DNA from: CAZAOY01 sp964486925
GTDB taxonomy: Bacteria > Bacillota > Clostridia > Oscillospirales > Ruminococcaceae
Direction: 5' to 3'
Length of the DNA stretch: 11,744 nt
NCBI GenBank assembly: GCA_964486925.1
Contig: CAZAOY010000068.1
Location: 1 to 11,744 of the forward strand
The notes under the pieces are model-generated. The model made no database searches. It was given only the letters and a program-made list of their open reading frames with translations, and was not told the DNA's origin. Positions 6,252-11,744 of this stretch are shown one piece after another. A program made the translations under genes and the position numbers. Every line of letters begins with the position of its first letter. Within the stretch, counting starts at the first letter, position 1.

Positions 6252-6959
6252 ATGAAAAAATTTGTTGCAGAATTTATTGGTACTCTGGTTTTGGTTGTGT
6301 TTGGTTGCGGAAGCGCAGTAGCGGCAAATACTCTACTTGGGAAAGCTAATCAAGGTGCAATGCCTTTAGCGTTCTCCACCCTTCTGATTGCATTTGCATT
6401 TGGTTTGGTAATTGTAGCTATGGCATACTCCATCGGGAATGTGTCGGGATGTCACATTAACCCTGCGGTTTCTATCGCTATGCTTGTATCGGGTAAGATG
6501 ACAGTATCTGACTTTGTGTTATACATTGTTGCACAGTTTACAGGCGGGATTGCCGGTGCGGGACTGCTTGCATTAATGTTAGGCAGTAATGCTTCGCTTG
6601 GTACTAACGGATATGGTGAAAGCAGTGCTATCGGTGCCGGTATGGGACAGGCATTTTTAGTAGAGGTGGTGTTAACATTTGTATTTGTGTTAGCTATCCT
6701 TGGAGTTACGTCTAAGGCACAAAATGGTTCTGTAGCAGGAATTGTAATCGGTCTAACCCTTACACTAGTGCATATTTTAGGGATACCTTTTACAGGAACA
6801 TCTGTAAACCCTGCAAGAAGCTTTGGGCCTGCTTTAATAGCTGGCGGTGACGCTTTAGTTCAGGTATGGCTATTTATCCTAGCTCCACTTGTTGGTGCGG
6901 TTATTGCGGCGGTAGTTTATAGGTTTATTGCTAGCAATGATGAAGCAAAGGTAAAATAG
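6252..6959 (+). CDS. aqpZ: AqpZ-type water-selective aquaporin (MIP family)
   Basis: A 235-residue integral membrane channel of the major intrinsic protein family, with six membrane helices and two half-helices. Both signature motifs are intact: SGCHINPAVS (Asn70-Ala72) and GTSVNPARS (Asn186-Ala188). The selectivity filter can be read by comparison with E. coli AqpZ: Phe50 (AFGL), His174 (LVHILGIP), Thr183 and Arg189, which is the narrow F/H/T/R water filter rather than the glycine-containing wide filter of GlpF-type glycerol channels. The N-terminus MKKFVAEFIGT is typical and the length is normal. It has a strong promoter of its own and is probably the first gene of a rightward unit. The next gene starts 205 bases on, across a long hairpin, so whether the aquaporin and the channel operon share a transcript is open. 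A role in osmotic water flow is expected. Confidence 0.9.
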   Translation: MKKFVAEFIGTLVLVVFGCGSAVAANTLLGKANQGAMPLAFSTLLIAFAFGLVIVAMAYSIGNVSGCHINPAVSIAMLVSGKMTVSDFVLYIVAQFTGGIAGAGLLALMLGSNASLGTNGYGESSAIGAGMGQAFLVEVVLTFVFVLAILGVTSKAQNGSVAGIVIGLTLTLVHILGIPFTGTSVNPARSFGPALIAGGDALVQVWLFILAPLVGAVIAAVVYRFIASNDEAKVK

Positions 6960-6988
6960 CAGTTTACATAGTATAATAATTTAAGCTA

Positions 6989-7045
6989 AATTACTCCACC
7001 CAATAATGTTAAAGGTGAATACCTTGCATTTTAGGTGGAGTAATT
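6989..7045 (+). repeat. 57-nt nested hairpin between aquaporin and channel operon
   Basis: An outer perfect 12-bp inverted repeat, AATTACTCCACC (6989-7000) with GGTGGAGTAATT (7034-7045), encloses two further coaxial stems: AATG (7005-7008) with CATT (7027-7030), and AAGGT (7012-7016) with ACCTT (7021-7025) capped by a GAAT loop. In all, 21 base pairs are separated by small internal loops. No T-run follows on the + strand (GGTGGTTGTAATGGGG), so this is not a standard terminator. It could be an RNA regulatory element, an RNase processing site or a small non-autonomous repeat. Confidence 0.6.
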
Positions 7046-7164
7046 GGTGGTTGTAATGGGGCAATAAATATGGGATGATATTGTTAGTCAATACTGCAAA
7101 GGGTTCATTGTTAGACTAAAACTCGATATTTGGTTGCCAAAGTAAAGGTATAGGTGAGGTTTAT
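7046..7164 (+). promoter_or_regulatory. Leader of the ion-channel operon
   Basis: No convincing vegetative promoter is visible here; the best pair, TTGTAA (7051-7056), 17 bases, GATGAT (7074-7079), has a poor -10 box. Two copies of ATTGTTAG (7080-7087 and 7107-7114) lie 27 bases apart, and TTAGTC (7084-7089) is inverted as GACTAA (7114-7119). These could be regulator half-sites. The first operon gene has a strong Shine-Dalgarno AGGTGAGG at 7152-7159, five bases from its ATG. Confidence 0.3.
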
Positions 7165-8253
7165 ATGAAGATAAGAGATCTACAAAAGTGGCAGATAAAA
7201 CGGCTTGCATTGATGTTTTTATTTATTGTAATTCCGGGGATTATCTTTTTGGTATCGTCGGTAGTTGTGCTTTATAACGATAAGCTTAATGAGGATGTCT
7301 ACTGGACCGGTGCGCTTACACAGCCGCAGAGTGTAACGGATAGGGTTAATGAGCTTAGCGGCAATGAAACAAAGGTTACCGCCGGTACATATGTTGAAAA
7401 CCTAAAGGAGATTGCGCTTAAAACCTCTAACTATCGTTTAGAGTTTATGGTTTGGTTTCGCTGGGAAGGCAGACCTGATCTGGATATGGCAAACAACTTT
7501 AGGATCTACAAAGGTACGATAAACAAAAAAGAGATAGTTAAGGACTACCATGAGGGCAGCACTAACTATCAGCTTGTTAGGGTAGACGCTACCGTGTCTA
7601 AAAACTTTTGGACTAAGCGTTTCCCGCTAGAGTCCCATCAGCTAAGGTTTTATATAGAGCCAAACTACACTGCCAGTGATGTTGTATTTGTAGCGGACAC
7701 CGAAAACAGTGGGATAAACGAATCCATTAGCATATCGGGATACTATCTTCGCCGGTATGGGGTAGCTTCCTACGCTGTAGAGTATCAAAACACCAGAAAC
7801 GACCCAGAGGTGGAGAAGGATGTTGTTACCTCTGAGCTTGTTACTGCATTTGAGATAAACAGAAATAGCTTTGGATTATACTTCAAATGCTTTATAGCGC
7901 TAGTCGGCACTACGACCTGGGTGCTTATTACGTTATTCCTATGTACCTACCATAGAGTTGACCCAATTGGTATGGTACCGGCGGCATTATTTGGTACGGT
8001 GGCTAACATTATGGTAGGTGCTAACCTTCTTCCGGACGCATTGGATTTAGGTCTGCTTGAGTTTGTTAACTTCTGGGGTATCTTTACAATTATTGCGGTA
8101 ATGATATCGATAATTAACATAAACAGAATACGCAGTAAATACGAGGACAAAGAGTTTGCTTCCTTGTTTGGTAAGATTATGTTCTATACAATCCTTATCC
8201 TGACGGTTGTAGGTCATTCTGCTTTACCTATAGCGGCGTTTATGGCAAGATAA
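7165..8253 (+). CDS. Putative prokaryotic pentameric ligand-gated ion channel (pLGIC-like)
   Basis: A 362-residue membrane protein whose architecture matches the Cys-loop/Pro-loop receptor superfamily. Residues 12-36 are a hydrophobic N-terminal segment (anchor or signal). About 37-232 is an extracellular beta-rich domain, with YRLEFMVWFRWEG (90-102) and the Pro-loop-like region VSKNFWTKRFPLESHQLRFYIE (144-165), resembling YPFDSQTL of GLIC and lacking the eukaryotic cysteine pair. Four membrane helices follow: M1 237-261 after an arginine (RNSFGLYF), M2 266-288, M3 298-319, M4 334-360. The M2-M3 stretch VANIMVGANLLPD resembles GLIC's FNILVETNLPK. By that alignment the pore helix has Arg264 near -2', Asp266 near 0' and Leu275 near 9'; ion selectivity cannot be decided. 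It heads a three-gene operon, 17 bases before a K+ channel. Known family members are gated by protons or small amines; the ligand here is unknown. The assignment is from motif and topology read by eye. Confidence 0.6.
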   Translation: MKIRDLQKWQIKRLALMFLFIVIPGIIFLVSSVVVLYNDKLNEDVYWTGALTQPQSVTDRVNELSGNETKVTAGTYVENLKEIALKTSNYRLEFMVWFRWEGRPDLDMANNFRIYKGTINKKEIVKDYHEGSTNYQLVRVDATVSKNFWTKRFPLESHQLRFYIEPNYTASDVVFVADTENSGINESISISGYYLRRYGVASYAVEYQNTRNDPEVEKDVVTSELVTAFEINRNSFGLYFKCFIALVGTTTWVLITLFLCTYHRVDPIGMVPAALFGTVANIMVGANLLPDALDLGLLEFVNFWGIFTIIAVMISIININRIRSKYEDKEFASLFGKIMFYTILILTVVGHSALPIAAFMAR

Positions 8254-8270
8254 TGAAAGGTAGTCTTTAG

Positions 8271-9023
8271 ATGAGAGAGCGCATATTTACCATTGTAGAA
8301 CGAGCAAAGCCTAATGATAAGGTAAGTAAGTTTTATGATCTTTTTATTACCGTGGTAGCGATTATTAGTGTATTTCCGCTAATGTTTAAGGAATCAAATA
8401 TTATCCTTGATAAAATTGATACCATAACTGTTTATATCCTTTTCTTGGACTATATACTACGTTTTATTACATACGATTACATATCGGGCAAAAAGGGTAT
8501 TGTTGCATTTATAATCTATCCTATCACTCCGTTTGCGATTGTGGATCTTATCTCACTTCTGCCATCATTAGGGTTAATGCGCCAGAGCTTTAGGATTCTT
8601 CGTATGCTTAGAATCTTTAAGGTGCTACACTATTCAAAAAGCTTTTTACATATTACCAATGTATTCAAGAATGAAAAGCGGACGTTAGGGTCGGTGCTGT
8701 TAATAGCGTTGTCCTACATCTTTGTGTCGGCTTTAGCTATGTTTTCGTACGAGCCCGATACCTTTGATAGCTTTTTTGACGCGTTGTACTGGGCTACCAC
8801 TGCTCTAACTACTGTAGGCTACGGTGATATCTATCCTAAGACTACGGTAGGTCAGCTTATCAGCATGCTATCCTCACTCTTTGGCATAGCGGTTATAGCG
8901 TTGCCCGCCGGTATTGTAACTGCGGGATTTATGGATGAGATTAACCGTGACAAGAAGGAGAGGGCAGATCAGATTGAGACGCAAGACAACACTAATGACA
9001 AAGAGGGTAGCGACAATGAGTAA
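8271..9023 (+). CDS. Six-TM voltage-gated potassium channel (Kv/KvAP-like)
   Basis: A 250-residue tetrameric K+ channel subunit with a complete voltage sensor and pore. S1 is 22-40; S2 51-68 has Asp60 and Arg64 (FLDYILRFI); S3 77-98 has Asp92 (IVDLISLLP). S4 carries a regular positive series, Arg104, Arg108, Arg111, Arg114 and Lys117 (MRQSFRILRMLRIFKVL). S5 is 139-158; the pore helix leads into the filter TTVGYGD (180-186), and S6 195-220 contains the LPAGI hinge (211-215). The filter is canonical for potassium and S4 has enough charge for voltage gating. The C-terminal tail (222-250) is short, hydrophilic and acidic, with no RCK or cyclic-nucleotide domain. Its ATG follows the pLGIC-like gene by 17 bases with AAAGG upstream, and its stop codon overlaps the next gene's start, so the three are probably co-translated. 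Expected role: K+ efflux and repolarisation. Confidence 0.9.
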   Translation: MRERIFTIVERAKPNDKVSKFYDLFITVVAIISVFPLMFKESNIILDKIDTITVYILFLDYILRFITYDYISGKKGIVAFIIYPITPFAIVDLISLLPSLGLMRQSFRILRMLRIFKVLHYSKSFLHITNVFKNEKRTLGSVLLIALSYIFVSALAMFSYEPDTFDSFFDALYWATTALTTVGYGDIYPKTTVGQLISMLSSLFGIAVIALPAGIVTAGFMDEINRDKKERADQIETQDNTNDKEGSDNE

Positions 9024-9573
9024 GATAAAGCGGTATATAATTGTTATGGCTATTGGGGTTTTGATGAACGAGCTCCTACATGCTATTGCTAACTATTTTG
9101 ATCTGCCTGTATGGCTTGACGTTACTGGGGTAGCGCTTGTATCGATTGTGTTAGAGCCGACGGCGGGTTTGCTTGTAGGGCTTATCAACAACTTCTACCT
9201 TGCTATCTTTGAATTTGGAAATAGCTCCCTTTTGTACTATGCGGTAAGCGCCAGTGTGGCTTTGATAGTGGGATTAAATATGAAGAGGGATAACAAGGTA
9301 AGGTGGCAGAGGGTGTTTTCTACGGTAGCGCTTGTTATAGCTGTGTCAAGCCTTCTATCCACCATTTTAACGGTGCTGATATCGGGTGGGGTTTCCACTG
9401 CACGTTGGGAGATATACTACCATGACATAGCTGTTTCGTGGGGGGCACCTAGTATAGTTGCTTGCTTCTTTGGTACATTTGTGGTTAAGGTTTACGACAC
9501 GGTCTTGTCTGCGCTAATTGTATGGGGAATTTACATGGCTTTACCTAGGTCGTTAAATGTGTACAGGGGGTAG
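9016..9573 (+). CDS. ECF-transporter S-component-like integral membrane protein
   Basis: A 185-residue polytopic membrane protein with five to six predicted helices (about 7-27, 36-54, 54-67, 72-88, 100-124, 145-177). The segment LPVWLDVTGVALVSIV (30-45), continued by LEPTAGLLVGLINNF (46-60), and the C-terminal VVKVYDTVLSALIVWGI (156-172) match the usual pattern of ECF S-components (LD.iGt.....l.gp..g...G...n; vKv.DK..s..i), which capture a vitamin or other small ligand. The start is ATG 9016, overlapping the K+ channel stop (ATGAGTAA), with AGAGGG eight bases upstream. A longer in-frame extension to 8935 would run 89 bases into the channel gene and has no matching features. No ECF ATPases or T-component are nearby, so it must borrow a shared energising module or act as a sensor. 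Similar folds also occur as N-terminal sensor regions of signalling proteins. The assignment is moderate, and placement with two channels is unusual. Confidence 0.6.
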   Translation: MSKIKRYIIVMAIGVLMNELLHAIANYFDLPVWLDVTGVALVSIVLEPTAGLLVGLINNFYLAIFEFGNSSLLYYAVSASVALIVGLNMKRDNKVRWQRVFSTVALVIAVSSLLSTILTVLISGGVSTARWEIYYHDIAVSWGAPSIVACFFGTFVVKVYDTVLSALIVWGIYMALPRSLNVYRG

Positions 9574-9590
9574 CTTGTTACGGTATAATG

Positions 9591-10277
9591 CTATCTGTCG
9601 AACTGTTTTTCTAGCTTTTCCAGTGCCTTCTTCTCGATACGGGACACATAGGAACGAGAGATATCCAGTTGCTTAGCAATCTCACGCTGTGGTAGCGGGC
9701 GTGTGCCGTTTAGGCCGTAGCGTAGTCGTATTATCTCCTGCTCCCGCTTATCTAGGTAGGTGTTTACGTAGTCATAAAGCTTTTCAATCTGGATCTTTAG
9801 GTAGATGTCATCCTCTAGGCACTGTGCGCTTGGTAGCATATCCAGAATTGTAACGCTATTTCCTTCACCGTCGTTATCCATTGGTTCATTCATCGAGATA
9901 TCCTGCGCATTCTTTTTTATCCCTCTAAAGTACATTAGAATTTCATTCTCGATACATCTGGAGGCATAGGTTGCAAACTTGGTGCACTTATCGTAGGAGA
10001 AGGTGTTTACTGCCTTAATTAGTCCGATAGAACCTATTGAGATTAAGTCCTCGTGGTCGGTGGTTTTTGAGTAGTATTTTTTTGCTATATGGGCGACAAG
10101 TCTTAGGTTATGCTCAATTAGCTTAGCTCTGGCGGCTTCATCTCCGTTAGCCCAACGCTCAAAGCATTCCTTCTCCATCTCTAACGATAGTGGTTTTGGA
10201 AATATCCCCAGACTTTCAATATGTAGTGCAAAGTATAAAAAATTTGCCAGTACTATAGATATTATTGCAGAAAACAT
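9591..10277 (-). CDS. sigK: Sporulation sigma factor sigma-K (pro-sigma-K)
   Basis: A sigma-70-family factor of the sporulation sigma-E/K type, used in the mother cell late in sporulation. Numbering from the ATG at 10277 (228 residues): a hydrophobic pro-sequence MFSAIISIVLANFLYFALHI (1-20) before GIFPKPLS, matching B. subtilis pro-sigma-K, where the SpoIVFB membrane protease cuts; the expected cut is near residues 18-21. Region 2 has LIEHNLRLVAHIAKKY, DLISIGSIGLIKAVNTF and KFATYASRCIENEILMYFR. Region 4 has LRYGLNG and the HTH REIAKQLDISRSYVSRIEKKALEKL. I chose the ATG over the GTG at 10286 because GGAG (10289-10286) is eight bases from the ATG but overlaps the GTG. The gene is uninterrupted, with no skin-like element. 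It converges on the channel operon with 17 bases between them. Family identity is strong; sigma-E or sigma-F would have different N-termini. Confidence 0.93.
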   Translation of the reverse strand: MFSAIISIVLANFLYFALHIESLGIFPKPLSLEMEKECFERWANGDEAARAKLIEHNLRLVAHIAKKYYSKTTDHEDLISIGSIGLIKAVNTFSYDKCTKFATYASRCIENEILMYFRGIKKNAQDISMNEPMDNDGEGNSVTILDMLPSAQCLEDDIYLKIQIEKLYDYVNTYLDKREQEIIRLRYGLNGTRPLPQREIAKQLDISRSYVSRIEKKALEKLEKQFDR

Positions 10278-10306
10278 TATCCTCACTCCTCAAACATAGT
10301 TTATCT

Positions 10307-10348
10307 AACGGTAAAACCCTTTTATTGGTCGCAAAGGGTTTTACCGTT
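10307..10348. repeat. 16-bp hairpin in the sigK leader; possible + strand terminator
   Basis: AACGGTAAAACCCTTT (10307-10322) and AAAGGGTTTTACCGTT (10333-10348) form a perfect 16-bp inverted repeat around a ten-base loop. On the + strand it is followed by GTTTTAATGTAT, a short T-run, so it could end rightward transcripts that run antisense through sigK. On the - strand the following bases (AGATAAACTATG) are not T-rich, so there it would be a stable hairpin in the sigK leader, about 30 bases from the start codon. Confidence 0.6.
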
Positions 10349-10378
10349 GTTTTAATGTATATGAGTTAAAGTGAAAAT

Positions 10379-10387
10379 ATTGTATGT
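10379..10387 (-). promoter_or_regulatory. Sigma-E/sigma-K-type -10 element upstream of sigK
   Basis: Reading leftward, CATACAATA matches the mother-cell sporulation -10 consensus: CATACAAT for sigma-E, CATAnnnTA for sigma-K. Upstream is an AT-rich CAAATAAT block, but the -35 match is loose for both. The predicted start near 10372 gives a sigK leader of roughly 95 bases. sigK being read by sigma-E and then sigma-K itself is established in B. subtilis. Confidence 0.45.
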
Positions 10388-10480
10388 CCACTGGTATTAT
10401 TATTTGGGGGAAGGGGTGGATGGATAGTTTTTATATAGACGTTAATGTTGGATGAAGAATTTTATTATTAAATACAAGAA

Positions 10481-10500
10481 ACACCCGCCTTAGCGAGTGT
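10481..10500 (-). terminator. Intrinsic terminator after the AAA/DUF4143 gene
   Basis: In leftward RNA, ACACUCGC-uaag-GCGGGUGU forms an 8-bp stem with one U-G pair, followed at once by UUUCUUGUAUUU. It begins 26 bases past the stop codon of the ATPase gene at 10527, the expected place for its terminator. Confidence 0.75.
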
Positions 10501-10526
10501 CGTATGTTATTTATATTTATTTTGTT

Positions 10527-11720
10527 TTATCTGCCAAGTAACCAATTAAGCACATTAAGTTGCTTTATCCCGTTATAATTGTAACCGTCTCCTATGACAT
10601 CTAATGTGAGTAAAAATTTTGGATAGTGGTCGGGGATGGAATCTAGCGGCTCAAGCTGTCTTTTTAATGTATTTTGATCAAGCACACTTGCCGAAACCTG
10701 ATAATATGAGATACCGTCCATGTTACTTACCACAAAGTCAACCTCTTTTTCAGCAAGCTTTCCAATGTTAACTTTATATCCACGGCGCAAAAGCTCTAAA
10801 TATACAACGTTTTCTAGCTGATGTCCTAAGTCCGCAGAACTGCTTGAAAGTAGTAAATTTCTAATTCCAGTATCAACCATATAGTATTTCCCAAGTGTTT
10901 TTAGATACCCTCGACCCTTAATATCATACCTATCTATCTTGTAAAAAATAAAGCTGTCACACAGAGCTTTCATGTAGTTGTCAACGGTATTTACCGAAAT
11001 TTTTCGCCCCGATGAAGCTATAGTATCGGTGATTTTATTGGTAGAAATCGGACTTCCGATAGAGCTAGCCACACATTTAACGATAGTTTCAAGCAAGGGA
11101 ATGTCGGTGATACCCTCTCTTTTAGCCACATCCTTTAATAAAATTGTATTATAAATCCCCTCAATATAAGAAGTGATAACAGGTGCTTCACTACCAATAA
11201 ATCTGACATATGGAAATGAACCATATCTCAAATAGGTTGTGAATAGATTTTCTACATCATCATTTTGTCCCTCGCAAAATTCCTTGAATGAAAGCGGTAG
11301 CATATCAATTGTAACATATCTGCCCGATAGCAGGGTAGCAAGCTCGCCGGAAAGCATATAAGCATTAGAGCCTGTAATGTAGACATCAACATTTGGCTTG
11401 ATAAAAAGGCTATCAACCGCACGCTCAAACTCGGTACAATTTTGCACCTCATCACTAAATACATAGGTGAATTTATCCTTGCAGATATGGTCTTTAACAT
11501 ATTTATGGAATGATTTATATTTAAGCAGATGTTCAAATTCCACATCTTCCAGATTTACGCTGATAATTTGATCTTCGGTTACACCTGTGGATTTCAAGTA
11601 ATCAATATACAAAGCAAACAAAGTGGATTTTCCACATCTGCGAACTCAAGTTATTACTTTTATAATCTGTTTTTCTCTAATTGCGATTAGTCGTTCTAGA
11701 TATTCTTTTCTATGAATCAT
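10527..11720 (-). pseudogene. AAA_14/DUF4143 ATPase gene interrupted by TGA in Walker A
   Basis: Leftward from ATG 11720, with GTGAGG nine bases upstream, the frame encodes MIHRKEYLERLIAIREKQ...KVIT, then TGA at 11648-11646, then VRRCGKSTLFALYIDYLK and on to a stop at 10527: 397 codons, normal for this family. The expected text is GVRRCGKST, so the TGA replaces the first glycine of the P-loop; GGA to TGA is one base change. Everything downstream is intact: Walker B-like YVFSDEVQN, the ITGSNAYMLSGELATLLSGRY segment common in the family, PLSFKEF, and the C-terminal DUF4143 region ending with a PD-(D/E)XK-like HQLENVVYLELLRRGYKVN...EKEVDFVVS...YYQVSAS. A restart at TTG 11621 would make a 364-residue protein without a P-loop. 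Best read as a recent pseudogene or a base error; recoding is less likely. Family function is unclear. Confidence 0.8.
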
Positions 11721-11744
11721 AACGTAACACCTCACTTTATATCA

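Noticed and set aside
6252..6959. GlpF-type glycerol facilitator
   Set aside because: The filter residues read as Phe50, His174, Thr183 and Arg189, the water-selective pattern, and no glycerol kinase or dehydrogenase gene is adjacent.
6961..6977. Promoter with TATAAT at 6972 just after the aquaporin gene
   Set aside because: There is no -35-like hexamer at 16-18 bases upstream and no extended -10 TG.
8935..9015. Upstream extension of the ECF-S-like gene to an ATG at 8935
   Set aside because: It would overlap the K+ channel gene by 89 bases and add a basic, low-information stretch. The ATG at 9016 has a well-placed AGAGGG and a clean start/stop overlap.
9591..10277. skin-type prophage interruption of sigK
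   Set aside because: The gene is continuous from pro-sequence to region 4 with no inserted recombinase or att-like repeat.
11646..11648. UGA recoded as glycine (as in SR1/Gracilibacteria) or as tryptophan
   Set aside because: All other genes here run full length under the standard code, with glycine as GGN and tryptophan as TGG, and an endospore sigma factor points to Firmicutes. A reassigned UGA would appear in many frames.
11600..11650. Selenocysteine insertion at the ATPase TGA
   Set aside because: The family has glycine, not cysteine, at this P-loop position, and no SECIS-like stem is evident directly after the TGA.
1..11744. CRISPR array, IS element or prophage remnant
   Set aside because: No regularly spaced direct repeats, transposase, integrase or paired terminal repeats were seen on either strand.

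Overview
The window looks like chromosomal DNA from a low-to-mid G+C, endospore-forming Firmicute, most likely a gut-type Clostridia. The main reasons are a full-length sporulation sigma-K gene with its membrane pro-sequence, strong purine-rich Shine-Dalgarno sites, good sigma-A-type promoters in AT-rich gaps, and a carbohydrate-oriented gene set. No phage, transposase, tRNA, rRNA or CRISPR array is visible. The assignment is by gene content and style only.

Layout. Positions 27-1836 (+) hold a sugar-phosphate isomerase/epimerase-like TIM barrel and an APH-fold small-molecule kinase. A strong 15-bp hairpin at 1854-1893 separates them from the convergent GH2 glycosidase (1923-3674, -). The GH2 gene is divergent from an AraC-family regulator (3855-4673, +); their predicted promoters overlap and a 7-bp palindrome lies next to them. 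Tail to tail with the regulator, one base away, is an amidohydrolase-2-family protein (4675-5787, -). The AT-rich gap 5788-6251 carries a sigma-A-type promoter in each direction, with a palindrome over the leftward one. Next come an AqpZ-type aquaporin (6252-6959, +), a gap holding a 57-nt nested hairpin, and a tight three-gene membrane operon (7165-9573, +): a protein resembling a prokaryotic pentameric ligand-gated ion channel (pLGIC), a six-TM voltage-gated K+ channel with a TVGYGD filter, and an ECF-transporter S-component-like protein. Converging on this operon is sigK (9591-10277, -). Further right is an AAA_14/DUF4143 ATPase gene (10527-11720, -) interrupted by a single in-frame TGA at the first glycine of its Walker A motif.

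How the genes may work together. The left half is a loose sugar/glycoside utilisation neighbourhood: a secondary hydrolase, its probable AraC regulator, a sugar isomerase and a metal-dependent hydrolase. The right half is a membrane-permeability neighbourhood. A putative ligand-gated channel, a repolarising K+ channel and a small-ligand-binding membrane protein are translationally linked, next to a water channel. This operon is the best candidate here for an undescribed system: it has the parts needed to couple ligand sensing to membrane potential. That reading is inference; the family assignments rest on motifs and topology read by eye.

All eleven coding regions end in TAA (6) or TAG (5); none ends in TGA.
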